From positions 1,004,903 through 1,068,902 of the forward strand of contig NZ_CP017634.1 of NCBI RefSeq assembly GCF_002777255.1: a DNA stretch of 64,000 nucleotides, in the 5' to 3' direction. The position numbers were made by a program, and so were the translations under genes. The stretch comes from Candidatus Formimonas warabiya. Its GTDB lineage: Bacteria > Bacillota > Dehalobacteriia > Dehalobacteriales > Dehalobacteriaceae. Of this stretch, positions 44,375-53,922 are shown piece by piece. The notes beneath the pieces were generated by a model. It searched no databases and was not told the origin of the DNA. It saw only the letters and a program-made list of their open reading frames with translations. How positions within the stretch are numbered: the stretch's first letter is position 1; each line of letters opens with the position of its first letter.

Positions 44375-45595
44375 ATGAAAATTCTGGTACAAAAATTTGG
44401 GGGTACGTCTGTCGCCACCGGTGAGCAGCGGAAACTGGTAGTGGGCAAAATTTCTTCCGCCTTACAGGAAGGGTATAAAGTAGCTGTTGTGGTATCCGCC
44501 ATGGGCAGAATGGGTGCTGCCTATGCTACGGATACCTTAAAGGGATTGGTCGGTGATGAAAACGATCTGGAAATCTCCAAAAAGGACATGGATCTTTTAA
44601 TGGCCTGTGGAGAAATCATTTCCGGTGTGGTCATGGTAAGCGAATTAAAAGCAAATGGCATCGATGCCACCTGTCTTACCGGGGGGCAGGCAGGCATCAT
44701 TACCGACGACCGGTTCAGCGATGCCCGGATTATCCGGGTGAAACCGGCAGAAATTCTCCGGGAATTTGATGATGATAAAGTAGTGATCGTGGCTGGTTTT
44801 CAGGGAGTAACCAAAGATGGCCGTATCACAACATTGGGAAGGGGGGGAAGTGACACCACAGCCTCTGCCTTAGGTGTTGCCCTGAATGCGGAGAGAGTTG
44901 ACATTTATACCGATGTGGACGGGGTTAAAACAGCGGATCCCAAAATCGTCGATAATGCCAAAACTTTGGAAAAGGTTACATATAACGAGATTTGCCAGCT
45001 CGCTCATGAAGGGGCCAAGGTGATTCATCCCAGGGCAGTAGAGATTGCCATGCAAGGCAACATCCCGCTCCGGATTCTCAGTACATTCTCGGATGCCGAA
45101 GGAACCTGGGTCACAAATGGTGGGTCTAAAGGCAACCTGGTCACCGACATTAAAAATGACCGTACGATCACAGGAATCACCCAAAAACCGAATGTATGCC
45201 AATTTATCATCGACAACCCGACAAAAGATCAGCAATTATCTTTGCAGGTATTCCAATCTCTTGCCCAGGAGCAAATTAGCTTAGATTTCATTACCATCAG
45301 TGAAACAAAAATTATCTTTACGGTGAAAGAGTCCGATCAGAATAAAGCGGTTTACATTCTGAAGGGGTTCGGTCTTGATGTGTCTATCAATGCCAAATGC
45401 GCGAAAGTAGCGGCAGTTGGCGCAGGGATGACCGGCGTGCCCGGAGTAATGGCCCAAATTGTAGAGGCCTTGACAGAAAAAGGTGTAAGAATTCTGCAAA
45501 CGGCAGATTCCTATACCAGCATCTGGTGTTTGGTTCCGCAAGATGACATGAAAAAAGCGGTCAGGGCGCTACACGAAAAATTTCAATTAGGATGA
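44375..45595 (+). CDS. dapG: Aspartate kinase (DapG-type)
   Basis: 406 aa. Kinase N-terminus VQKFGGTSVATGEQR, FDDDKVVIVAGFQGVTKDGRITTLGRGGSDTTASALGVAL, YTDVDGVKTADPK; C-terminal double ACT region (about 270-406). Phosphorylates aspartate. The location downstream of dpaAB-asd and before dapA matches the DAP-controlled aspartokinase I of Bacillus; feedback ligand not provable from sequence. Confidence 0.93.
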   Translation: MKILVQKFGGTSVATGEQRKLVVGKISSALQEGYKVAVVVSAMGRMGAAYATDTLKGLVGDENDLEISKKDMDLLMACGEIISGVVMVSELKANGIDATCLTGGQAGIITDDRFSDARIIRVKPAEILREFDDDKVVIVAGFQGVTKDGRITTLGRGGSDTTASALGVALNAERVDIYTDVDGVKTADPKIVDNAKTLEKVTYNEICQLAHEGAKVIHPRAVEIAMQGNIPLRILSTFSDAEGTWVTNGGSKGNLVTDIKNDRTITGITQKPNVCQFIIDNPTKDQQLSLQVFQSLAQEQISLDFITISETKIIFTVKESDQNKAVYILKGFGLDVSINAKCAKVAAVGAGMTGVPGVMAQIVEALTEKGVRILQTADSYTSIWCLVPQDDMKKAVRALHEKFQLG

Positions 45596-45606
45596 GGTGG
45601 ATAACC

Positions 45607-46485
45607 GTGAACTTTGGGTCAGTAATTACCGCCATGGTTACACCGTTCAAGGAAAACGGAAAAGTTAATTTTGCGCAGGCGCAAAAGCTTGCTCAATTCC
45701 TTATGGAAAACGGGTCTGATGGGGTTGTGGTATCAGGCACTACCGGTGAAGCCTCTACCATGAGTTTTGGGGAAAAAGCAGATTTATTTACCGCAGTCAA
45801 AGAAGCGGTAGATGGTAAAGGACTCGTGATTGCCGGTACCGGCGATAATGAGACCAAGACATCCGTGGAACTGTCCGAAATCGCCACCAAGATTGGTGTG
45901 GACGGATTATTATTAGTGGTACCCTATTATAACAAGCCTCCTCAAGAAGGACTCTATCAACACTTTAAAGCTGTGGCCAGCACCACTCCTTTGCCCATTA
46001 TGCTTTACAATATCCCGTCCCGGACCGGAAGCAATTTGCTTCCTGAGACGGTTCAAAGGTTGGCCCAGATGGATAATATTATAGCCATCAAAGAAGCAAC
46101 CGGAGCCATGGATCAGGTTTCCGAATTACGAAAACGGCTGGGCGATACTTTTGCTATTTATTCCGGGGATGATTCGCTAACCCTGCCCATGCTGGCATTA
46201 GGTTGTTCCGGCGTGGTAAGTGTCGTGGCCCATTTAGTAGGCAAAAAAATAAAAATCATGATTGAGTCCTTTCAAGCAGGAAATATTCAACAAGCCTTAA
46301 ACATCCATTTAGAGCTGTTTGATCTATTCAGGGGTATGTTTATTACAACCAACCCCATTCCTGTAAAGACTGCCTTAAATTTAATGGGTTGGGATTTAGG
46401 CGGGTTTCGGTTGCCCATGGTTGCTGTTTCCGAAAAAGAAAGGTCCTTTATTGAAAAACTTTTGAAACAATATCAATTAATATAA
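45607..46485 (+). CDS. dapA: 4-hydroxy-tetrahydrodipicolinate synthase
   Basis: 292 aa. GTG 45607 follows GAGGTGG by 6 nt and gives the usual MNFGSVITAMVTPF. GTTGEASTM, YNIPSRTGSNL and Schiff-base lysine in NIIAIKEATGAMDQ. Condenses pyruvate and aspartate semialdehyde; its product feeds both DapB and DpaAB. Confidence 0.96.
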   Translation: MNFGSVITAMVTPFKENGKVNFAQAQKLAQFLMENGSDGVVVSGTTGEASTMSFGEKADLFTAVKEAVDGKGLVIAGTGDNETKTSVELSEIATKIGVDGLLLVVPYYNKPPQEGLYQHFKAVASTTPLPIMLYNIPSRTGSNLLPETVQRLAQMDNIIAIKEATGAMDQVSELRKRLGDTFAIYSGDDSLTLPMLALGCSGVVSVVAHLVGKKIKIMIESFQAGNIQQALNIHLELFDLFRGMFITTNPIPVKTALNLMGWDLGGFRLPMVAVSEKERSFIEKLLKQYQLI

Positions 46486-46616
46486 AATAAAAATTTTTCT
46501 ATGTGATATTTTCCCTTTTAGTGGAAATAATAGAAGATACCTGTATTTTTAAAAAATAATAAATTTTTTATTTTTATGGCTTATGCCAAATATTTTTTTG
46601 TAAAGGAGGTGGACAA

Positions 46617-48281
46617 GTGGTTGGAAAAAATGCCAAGGTTTCTCTCATTCCCTTGGGCGGTCTAGGTGAAATCGGGAAAAATATGATGGCGATCAAATAT
46701 GAGGACAGCATCATCGTGATTGATGCCGGAATGATGTTCCCGGAAGATGAACTTTTGGGCGTGGATATTGTCATTCCTGATTACACCTACTTATTGGAGA
46801 ATAAAAGCCAAATTAAAGGTATCATTCTTACTCACGGACATGAAGACCATATCGGCGCATTACCCTATGTCTTAAAAGATTTAGACGTACCTGTTTATGG
46901 CACGCGCTTAACTTTAGGCTTACTGCAAGGAAAGCTTAAAGAACACCAGATTAACAGCGCAAATCTCAATGTGGTGAAGCCCAGGGATATTCTGAAGATC
47001 GAACCCTTTAAAATTGAGTTTATCCGGGTAAGCCATAGTATTGCAGATGCCGTAGCTGTTGCCGTTCACACCCCGCTGGGTATTATTCTCCATACAGGAG
47101 ACTTTAAGTTTGATATGACGCCTATTGACGGGGATACGTTGGATTTTCATAAATTCGCCTCCATTGGCGAACAGGGTGTATTAGTGATGATGTCTGACAG
47201 TACCAATGTGGAACGGCCGGGATATACTCTTTCGGAGAAGTCCGTGGGGGAAACATTTGATGAGACCTTTCGTTTAGCGAAAAGCAGGATCATTATGGCC
47301 TCCTTTGCCTCCAATGTGCATAGGGTTCAGCAGGCCATCTGGGCAGCGGCAAAATATAACAGAAAAGTGGCTGTCGTAGGACGTAGTTTAGTCAATGTAG
47401 TGAGTATTGCCTCGGAGCTGGGATATCTGAAAATTCCCCGTAATACCTTAATTGACATTGATGAGGTGGGGCAGGTGCCGGGAAATCGTGTTGTGATCCT
47501 TACCACAGGAAGTCAGGGAGAACCGATGTCCGGCCTGACAAGAATGGCCCTGTCTGAGCACAAACAGATCCAAATTATGCCCGGGGATACCATCATTATT
47601 TCCGCTGTGCCGATTCCGGGAAATGAAAAATCTGTAGCACGTACCATTGACCATCTGTTTAAACTAGGCGCAGATGTGATTCATGAATCGATTGCCGGCA
47701 TCCACGTTTCCGGGCATGCTAGTCAGGAAGAACTAAAACTGATGATCAATTTGGTAAAACCCAAGTTTTTTGTTCCAGTACACGGAGAATACCGCATGTT
47801 GTACAAACACGCCAAATTGGCCGAACAAATGGGCATTCCCCCTGAGAATATCTTTGTGGGCGAAAACGGTCAAGTGCTTGATTTTACAAAACGCAAAGGC
47901 CAGGCAAATGGCCGGGTGCATGCAGGGAGAGTTCTCATTGATGGTTTAGGTGTCGGTGATGTGGGCAACGTGGTCCTGAGAGACAGAAAGCAGCTTTCCC
48001 AGGATGGGATTTTCATTATTACCCTGACCATCGAAAAATCTACCGGCGCCGTTTTAGCCGGTCCTGAAGTCGTATCCCGGGGATTCGTGTATGTAAAAGA
48101 ATCTGAAAGGCTCATGGAAGACGCCCGGGAAAAGGTAAAAGATGTGTTAGCAAAAACAGATCCGGAAAAAATTAAAGATTGGGCGGGGATTAAATCCGGT
48201 ATTCGGGACACATTAGGCAAATTCTTATATGAAAAAACGAAACGAAAACCAATGATTCTCCCGATTATTAGTGAGATGTAG
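46617..48281 (+). CDS. rnjB: Ribonuclease J
   Basis: 554 aa; GTG after AAGGAGGTG. Metallo-beta-lactamase core with ILTHGHEDHIGALPYVL, beta-CASP domain including SDSTNVERPGYTLSEKSVG and HVSGHASQEELKLMINLVKPKFFVPVHGEYRM. Endo- and 5'-3' exonuclease acting in mRNA decay and rRNA maturation. The position after dapA matches rnjB of Bacillus; J1 versus J2 identity is by synteny. Confidence 0.94.
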   Translation: MVGKNAKVSLIPLGGLGEIGKNMMAIKYEDSIIVIDAGMMFPEDELLGVDIVIPDYTYLLENKSQIKGIILTHGHEDHIGALPYVLKDLDVPVYGTRLTLGLLQGKLKEHQINSANLNVVKPRDILKIEPFKIEFIRVSHSIADAVAVAVHTPLGIILHTGDFKFDMTPIDGDTLDFHKFASIGEQGVLVMMSDSTNVERPGYTLSEKSVGETFDETFRLAKSRIIMASFASNVHRVQQAIWAAAKYNRKVAVVGRSLVNVVSIASELGYLKIPRNTLIDIDEVGQVPGNRVVILTTGSQGEPMSGLTRMALSEHKQIQIMPGDTIIISAVPIPGNEKSVARTIDHLFKLGADVIHESIAGIHVSGHASQEELKLMINLVKPKFFVPVHGEYRMLYKHAKLAEQMGIPPENIFVGENGQVLDFTKRKGQANGRVHAGRVLIDGLGVGDVGNVVLRDRKQLSQDGIFIITLTIEKSTGAVLAGPEVVSRGFVYVKESERLMEDAREKVKDVLAKTDPEKIKDWAGIKSGIRDTLGKFLYEKTKRKPMILPIISEM

Positions 48282-48287
48282 TGAATT

Positions 48288-48311
48288 CGGTATCCGGGAT
48301 CCGGGAAACCC
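48288..48311. repeat. GC-rich intergenic repeat, copy 2
   Basis: CGGTATCCGGGATCCGGGAA just after the rnj stop. Same family as copies at 36596, 57971 and 58200. Confidence 0.5.
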
Positions 48312-48370
48312 AACCATATGCCTGTTTTTCTTAGCTTTCAAGCCAAAAGGGCTTCACCGGATGCTAAGGC

Positions 48371-48407
48371 AAAAAATACACAGTTTATTCGACTGTGTAT
48401 TTTTTTG
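48371..48407 (+). terminator. Terminator after rnj
   Basis: Twelve-bp stem AAAATACACAGT / ACTGTGTATTTT, loop TTATTCG, run of T. It lies inside an open-frame extension of tepA and so argues for the later tepA start. Confidence 0.85.
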
Positions 48408-48458
48408 TGCCGATGTTCTCATACTAGAAAGGATAATTCGGAAGGAGTGAGGGCAAAT

Positions 48459-49172
48459 ATGGAAGAACCTGCCACAAAGCCCAAAAAGACAAAACAAGCT
48501 GTAAAAAAGACAGAATTAATTAACGAGTTGGGGCAGACTCAATTGCCGGAAGCGCAAAGCAACATCCATGTCATTACCATTGTCGGTCAAGTGGAAGGGC
48601 ACCTGGTCATGCCTCCCCAGAATAAAACCACCAAATATGAACATATTATTCCTCAATTGGTTGCGGTAGAACAGAACCGGGATATAGAAGGGCTCCTGGT
48701 GATCTTAAACACAGTGGGAGGGGATGTAGAAGCAGGCTTAGCGATTGCAGAAATGATCAAAAGTCTTTCCAAACCAACTGTATCCTTAGTTTTAGGCGGT
48801 GGACACAGCATCGGTGTTCCTATTGCAGTAGCTGCCGATTATTCTTTTATCGCCCATTCTGCCACGATGACCATCCATCCTATTCGATTAACCGGACTTG
48901 TAATCGGTGTGCAACAGAGTTTTGACTACTTGGATAAAATGCAAGACAGAGTGATCCATTTTATCACCTTAAATTCTAAAATAAGCGAAGATAGCCTGAG
49001 AAAGCTAATGATGACTACCGGAGAACTGGCCCGTGATATTGGCACGGTCATCGTCGGCAAAGAAGCAGTGAAGCTTGGTCTCATGGATGCCGTTGGAGGA
49101 GTAGGTGAAGCGATCAGAAAACTAAATGAGCTTATGGAACAAAATAAGACGAAAAGTGCAGAGGTGCATTAA
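48459..49172 (+). CDS. tepA: ClpP-family protein TepA
   Basis: 237 aa from ATG 48459, downstream of GGAAGGAG. ClpP/crotonase-like fold with [36 protein letters not shown], the nucleophile serine in [18 protein letters not shown], and histidine in [13 protein letters not shown]. Called translocation-enhancing protein in Bacillus; substrate unclear. Precedes ylzJ and spoIIIE as in Bacillus. Confidence 0.92.
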   Translation: MEEPATKPKKTKQAVKKTELINELGQTQLPEAQSNIHVITIVGQVEGHLVMPPQNKTTKYEHIIPQLVAVEQNRDIEGLLVILNTVGGDVEAGLAIAEMIKSLSKPTVSLVLGGGHSIGVPIAVAADYSFIAHSATMTIHPIRLTGLVIGVQQSFDYLDKMQDRVIHFITLNSKISEDSLRKLMMTTGELARDIGTVIVGKEAVKLGLMDAVGGVGEAIRKLNELMEQNKTKSAEVH

Positions 49173-49173
49173 C

Positions 49174-49383
49174 TTGCTGCTATGGACCATTATGCCCGAA
49201 GAAATAGTTTTAGACGGCTTTGATCAACAACGTAGGTTCCAACAAGTCGATTACTTAGGGAAAAAAGTGATTGTAGAAACAAAAGATGAGGGGAAAGGAG
49301 TGATCGTTCAATTACTTAGCTCCGACCCTCACGACTTTCTTGACAAGCACTTTTCTCCTGGTACAGAAATATTCTTACATTAA
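49174..49383 (+). CDS. YlzJ-like small protein
   Basis: 69 aa; TTG 49174 just after the tepA stop, with GAGGTG 7 nt upstream. LLWTIMPEEIVLDGF is the YlzJ-type start (xxYTIMPxExVF). Unknown function; conserved place between tepA and spoIIIE. Confidence 0.85.
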   Translation: MLLWTIMPEEIVLDGFDQQRRFQQVDYLGKKVIVETKDEGKGVIVQLLSSDPHDFLDKHFSPGTEIFLH

Positions 49384-49560
49384 CCTGTAAATATTATGAA
49401 GCAAAATATCTGAAAAATATAGAAAAAAGTTCTATAAACACTTTCTGAAAGGGAAGTGTTTATAGGTTAGAAGGGTTAAAAAGGGGTTAATAAATTAAAA
49501 GCATAGAAAAGCCGAAGATCGCATGCTATAATCTAAAAGTAACCTATTTTCATTTTTCAT

Positions 49561-49592
49561 AAAAAGCGCAACAAACTGTTGCGCTTTTTTAA
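49561..49592 (+). terminator. Terminator upstream of ftsK/spoIIIE
   Basis: Thirteen-bp perfect stem AAAAAGCGCAACA / TGTTGCGCTTTTT, AAC loop. It lies before the chosen ftsK start. Confidence 0.88.
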
Positions 49593-49644
49593 AGGAATTC
49601 TTAGGAAAACAGCGAAAAATAAAACAACAACCGGAGGTGAAATC

Positions 49645-51945
49645 ATGGCGAAAGCATCTCATTCTGTAAAGCCAATCAAACCAGGTAAACCAGTTAAGAA
49701 TGAAACGAAACATGAAATTACGGGCATTTCATTGATCGCCCTTGCCATATTGCTTTTAATTAATTTTTATTTAGTGCCTGGGGACGCTGTCACGGATACC
49801 TCCAAGATGGGAGCGATCGGAGTTTTTTCGGTTCGAGTGTTAGCGGGTATTGTAGGCCTGGGCAGATTCATTATTCCGGTGATCATGATTTTATGGGGTT
49901 TTTTTCTTCTCCGAAATCAACCGTATGATTTCATTAAGCAAAAATTAATCGGGATGACGGTTTTATTTTTTAGTTGTATCACTTTTTTGCATTTTTACAT
50001 AGAAGCTACCACCCTCAAATCATATTTAATCTCCGGTCTGAACGGGTCGGGCGGTGGTTTTATTGGTGCCTTATTCTGCTGGATCATGCAGAAAGGTTTT
50101 GGCGTCATCGGGGCAAAGATTATCTTAGTTGCCCTTTCAATAGTCAGCGTCGTCTTAATTACTGAAGTTTCCTTAGCATCAACGATCAGAAAACTTGCTG
50201 TAAGCGTGTTTCTGTTTTTAAAACGAGCAAAAAATTTTCTGGTGAACTTTCTCTTTGAAGAAGTGGAGGATAGCGGGCCTGTAAAAGAAAAAGGACACGG
50301 GAAAACAAAAACTCTAGAACCGGACTTCCCGGTAATTATTACCCATGAATATGACGATACCGCTGAAACCTCTGAAAACCCGGATTGGGCAACGAACCCC
50401 TTAGAAGAGCCCCTACCGAAGCCCTTGGAAATAATTCCCCAAGGCCAACAGAGTACCCTTTCTACAAATAAGGCAACGGCTCATCAACCACAAAAAGAGA
50501 AAGTAAAAGTCGAAGAAGGACATTATTTAATACCGGGAACAGAAATTCTCCAAACCGCCGTTAAGATTAAAAACCCCCGCATGAACAAGGATATTACCGA
50601 CAGTATCCGCATTTTAGAAGATACTTTAGACAGTTTCGGTGTAAAGGTAAAAGTTACCCAAGTCAGTTGTGGACCTGCCATTACCAGGTTTGAGATGCAG
50701 CCTTGTCCGGGTGTCAAAGTCAGTAAGATTGTAAATTTGGCAGACGACATTGCCTTAAATTTGGCTGCTCCTGCAGTGAGAATCGAAGCTCCCGTTCCGG
50801 GGAAGTCGGTAATCGGTATTGAAGTGCCCAAAAAAGAAATTTCTACCGTCTGTTTTCGCGAGGTTTTAGAGACAGCTCAATTCGCTCAGTCACCATCCAA
50901 ATTAACTGTCGCATTGGGCAAAGATATTTCCGGCAATCCGGTAGTGGCGGACTTGGCCACCATGCCCCATTTGTTAATTGCAGGGGCTACGGGATCTGGA
51001 AAAAGTGTCTGCATGAATACTTTAATCTGCAGCATTTTATTTAAAGCGAAACCATCGGAAGTAAAATTACTGATGGTGGATCCCAAAATGGTAGAATTGA
51101 CAAATTATAATCGTTTACCCCACTTAGTATCTCCTGTGGTAACGGATCCTAAAAAGGCTGCGGGTGCTTTAAAATGGGTTGTCAATGAGATGGAAAACAG
51201 GTACAATATTTTTGCCTCAACGGGCGTTAAAGACTTATTTCGCTATAACGAATTGAAACAAAATACCGGGGAAGAATTACCCCAAATCGTTGTCCTGATC
51301 GATGAATTGGCCGACTTAATGATGGTATCCCCTGGGGATGTGGAAGATGCGATCTGCCGTTTAGCCCAAATGGCCCGGGCGGCAGGAATTCACCTGGTGG
51401 TGGCGACACAACGGCCCTCGGTGGATGTAATTACCGGTTTAATCAAAGCGAATATCCCTTCCCGGATTGCTTTTGCTGTTTCCTCCCAGGTTGATTCCAG
51501 GACAATCCTGGATATGGGGGGAGCAGAAAAACTTTTGGGCCGGGGAGATATGCTGTTTAATCCGGTGGGTGCCCCTAAACCGATTCGGGTACAAGGCGTG
51601 TATCTGTCGGAAGAGGACATTAATGCGATTGTCAGCCATTGCAGTGACCAGGCAAAACCCCAATACCTGGAAGGCATCCTGCAGAATGACTTCGCTTTAG
51701 AAGAAAAACGTTCCAACCATGACGAGTTATTTGAGGAGGCAGCCAAACTGGTCATAAACTCCGGCCAGGCATCCGTATCCTTGCTCCAGCGCAGGTTTCG
51801 TATCGGCTATTCCAGAGCAGCCCGTTTAATGGATATTTTGGAAAACCGGGGAATTGTGGGCGGCTACGAAGGATCTAAACCAAGGAATGTCCTCATGACG
51901 TTTGATCAATTTGAACGTCTGGAAAAAGGTGAAATGAAAAAATAG
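49645..51945 (+). CDS. spoIIIE: DNA translocase FtsK/SpoIIIE
   Basis: 766 aa from ATG 49645 (CCGGAGGTG upstream); the longer frame begins inside the terminator. Four to five N-terminal TM segments (about residues 20-170), a charged/proline linker, then the motor: GATGSGKSVCMNTLICSILF (Walker A) and IVVLIDELADLMMVSPGD (Walker B), and the C-terminal gamma winged helix (SVSLLQRRFRIGYSRAARLMDILENRGIVG). Pumps chromosome into the forespore and through division septa; position after tepA-ylzJ supports the SpoIIIE name. Confidence 0.95.
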   Translation: MAKASHSVKPIKPGKPVKNETKHEITGISLIALAILLLINFYLVPGDAVTDTSKMGAIGVFSVRVLAGIVGLGRFIIPVIMILWGFFLLRNQPYDFIKQKLIGMTVLFFSCITFLHFYIEATTLKSYLISGLNGSGGGFIGALFCWIMQKGFGVIGAKIILVALSIVSVVLITEVSLASTIRKLAVSVFLFLKRAKNFLVNFLFEEVEDSGPVKEKGHGKTKTLEPDFPVIITHEYDDTAETSENPDWATNPLEEPLPKPLEIIPQGQQSTLSTNKATAHQPQKEKVKVEEGHYLIPGTEILQTAVKIKNPRMNKDITDSIRILEDTLDSFGVKVKVTQVSCGPAITRFEMQPCPGVKVSKIVNLADDIALNLAAPAVRIEAPVPGKSVIGIEVPKKEISTVCFREVLETAQFAQSPSKLTVALGKDISGNPVVADLATMPHLLIAGATGSGKSVCMNTLICSILFKAKPSEVKLLMVDPKMVELTNYNRLPHLVSPVVTDPKKAAGALKWVVNEMENRYNIFASTGVKDLFRYNELKQNTGEELPQIVVLIDELADLMMVSPGDVEDAICRLAQMARAAGIHLVVATQRPSVDVITGLIKANIPSRIAFAVSSQVDSRTILDMGGAEKLLGRGDMLFNPVGAPKPIRVQGVYLSEEDINAIVSHCSDQAKPQYLEGILQNDFALEEKRSNHDELFEEAAKLVINSGQASVSLLQRRFRIGYSRAARLMDILENRGIVGGYEGSKPRNVLMTFDQFERLEKGEMKK

Positions 51946-52092
51946 GAAAACATTTTAAAAAATCCTTGACTATAGCTTTGTTTTTCTAATCGAGGGGAAC
52001 ATTGTCAACGGCAGTTACGTCCAAACTTGTATCATCTTTTTTTCAGTGGTATACTTGTGCTAATAATTCTTAATCTTTCTGGAGCCCGAGAC

Positions 52093-53136
52093 ATGATTAC
52101 AGATCTAGATTTTGACGACTCCTTAAAAATGCCTCGTCCTTTATACATCGATGTTCGTTCCGAAAGAGAATACCAAGAGGACCATATCCCTCATTCTCTG
52201 AATATTCCCGTTTTTAATGATGAAGAAAGAATACAGGTAGGTCTCATATATAAAAATGAAGGCCCTGAGAAAGCCAGAAAAGCCGGCCTAAACATTGTTG
52301 CACCGAAATTGCCCCAATTAGTCAAAACAATTGAAGAAGCTGCCTTGGGCAAGCAACTAATCTTATACTGTTGGAGAGGAGGATTGCGTAGTTATTCCCT
52401 GGCAACCATTCTTGACTTGATGAATATCCGGGTTTTCCGTCTCAAGGGAGGGTATAAAAGGTACCGTCAGTGGATTAATAACTATTTTCAGCAAGAGCGA
52501 TTTTCTTTTGAAGTAATAGTTATTCATGGTTTAACCGGCACAGGAAAAACAGGTGTGATCCAAAAATTAGCTCACCTTGGGGCAGGAGCCGTTGATCTAG
52601 AGGCCTTGGCCAATAACCGCGGTTCCGTATTTGGGAATGTCGGTCTTGAGGAACAGCCATCTCAAAAATTATTTGAGTCACGATTATGGGATGAACTTCA
52701 TAAAAACCAGGAAAAGAAATTTATTATTGTCGAATGTGAAAGCAAACGGATTGGAAAAATAACGATTCCTTTATCTCTCTTTCGGGGAATGAGAGAAGGA
52801 AGACATATTTTATTGTTTGATACGATAGACAATCGGGTTAAACGCATTATTTCCGAATATCATGTGGATCGTTACGGGAAAGAATTAATCGAAGCCTTGA
52901 CTCGGTTGAAAAGCAGGCTGGGAAATGAAACCGTAGCGTCTTTAAGTCAAATGATTGAAAAAGAAAATTATGCTTCCGCAGTGGAAAGGCTCTTAATTGA
53001 TTACTACGATCCGTTATATCAATATCCCGCCTGTCCGTCTCGTGAGTATGATATGAGCATCCCATTCTCGGATATAAGCCAAACGGCAGCCATCATTCAG
53101 AAATATCTATCCACATTAGAGAGAGAAATGAGGTGA
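52093..53136 (+). CDS. mnmH: tRNA 2-selenouridine synthase
   Basis: 347 aa; ATG 52093 after TCTGGAG. Rhodanese domain with YIDVRSEREYQEDHIPHSLNIPVFNDEERIQVG and active Cys in LYCWRGGLRSYS (CWRGG), followed by a P-loop domain (VIHGLTGTGKTGVIQKL). Replaces sulfur by selenium in 2-thiouridine at the wobble position of Lys, Glu and Gln tRNAs using selenophosphate. Implies a SelD-dependent selenium pathway elsewhere in the genome. Confidence 0.93.
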   Translation: MITDLDFDDSLKMPRPLYIDVRSEREYQEDHIPHSLNIPVFNDEERIQVGLIYKNEGPEKARKAGLNIVAPKLPQLVKTIEEAALGKQLILYCWRGGLRSYSLATILDLMNIRVFRLKGGYKRYRQWINNYFQQERFSFEVIVIHGLTGTGKTGVIQKLAHLGAGAVDLEALANNRGSVFGNVGLEEQPSQKLFESRLWDELHKNQEKKFIIVECESKRIGKITIPLSLFRGMREGRHILLFDTIDNRVKRIISEYHVDRYGKELIEALTRLKSRLGNETVASLSQMIEKENYASAVERLLIDYYDPLYQYPACPSREYDMSIPFSDISQTAAIIQKYLSTLEREMR

Positions 53137-53141
53137 TCTTA

Positions 53142-53891
53142 GTGGGCCAAATCGGGGAAGAATTACGAAGAGCAAGAGAACTGAAGGGATTAAGTTTACG
53201 TGATGTGGAAGAAGCAACGAAAATTAGAATGAAATATTTGATTGCTTTAGAAGCAGACGACTTCGAAGCTCTGCCGGGAAGAGTTTATGTCATTGGCTTT
53301 TTGCGCACTTATGCTCGATTTCTGGGCATTAACGATGAAAATTTAGTTAACCAGGTAAAATCACTCACCCCAGTGGAAGTACATGATGAAGAATTGGTGG
53401 AGAAACCCAAGCCCGTGAAGAAAAAGAAGAAGGGCCTTATCTTTACTGTTTTCGGGGCCCTCATTTTCTTAGTCGCCTTAGCGTTCGTTTTCTCTTATCT
53501 GACAAATCCTACTCAGGATCAAACAGGAAAAAATGATGTTCCCCAGGTCCAAACCCCGGAAACCCAACAACCTGAGAAAAATGAACCGGAAACACAGGAA
53601 AATAACGACTACAACAATATTCCTGATCAAGAGAATGAACCCAAAATCAGTGGGGTCTCGGTGATTGTGAATGTAAAAGAGGCGAGCTGCTGGTTAGATG
53701 TGAACATTGACGGGGCAGACTATTTTACCGGAACCCTAAACGCCGGCGAAAACCGGACTTTCATCGGCCAACACAGTATCGATATTGTGTACGGTAATGC
53801 CGGTGCTGTTGAAGTCATCTATAATGGGAAAACGATGGAGCCTTTGGGAAGTTCCGGACAAAGAGTAGTCAAGGAATATCGGGAAGAATGA
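53142..53891 (+). CDS. RodZ-like HTH membrane protein (YmfM)
   Basis: 249 aa; GTG 53142 is 6 nt after GAGGTG. Cytoplasmic HTH (IGEELRRARELKGLSLRDVEEATKIRMKYLIALEADDFEALPG), one TM (about 98-122, GLIFTVFGALIFLVALAFVFSYL), a Pro/Gln/Glu-rich linker and a DUF4115 beta domain (VNVKEASCWLDVNIDGADYFTGTLNAGENRTF). Organises MreB and cell shape in homologues. Confidence 0.92.
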   Translation: MGQIGEELRRARELKGLSLRDVEEATKIRMKYLIALEADDFEALPGRVYVIGFLRTYARFLGINDENLVNQVKSLTPVEVHDEELVEKPKPVKKKKKGLIFTVFGALIFLVALAFVFSYLTNPTQDQTGKNDVPQVQTPETQQPEKNEPETQENNDYNNIPDQENEPKISGVSVIVNVKEASCWLDVNIDGADYFTGTLNAGENRTFIGQHSIDIVYGNAGAVEVIYNGKTMEPLGSSGQRVVKEYREE

Positions 53892-53922
53892 CCTTTATTA
53901 AAATCAGAAAAGAGGATGATGA

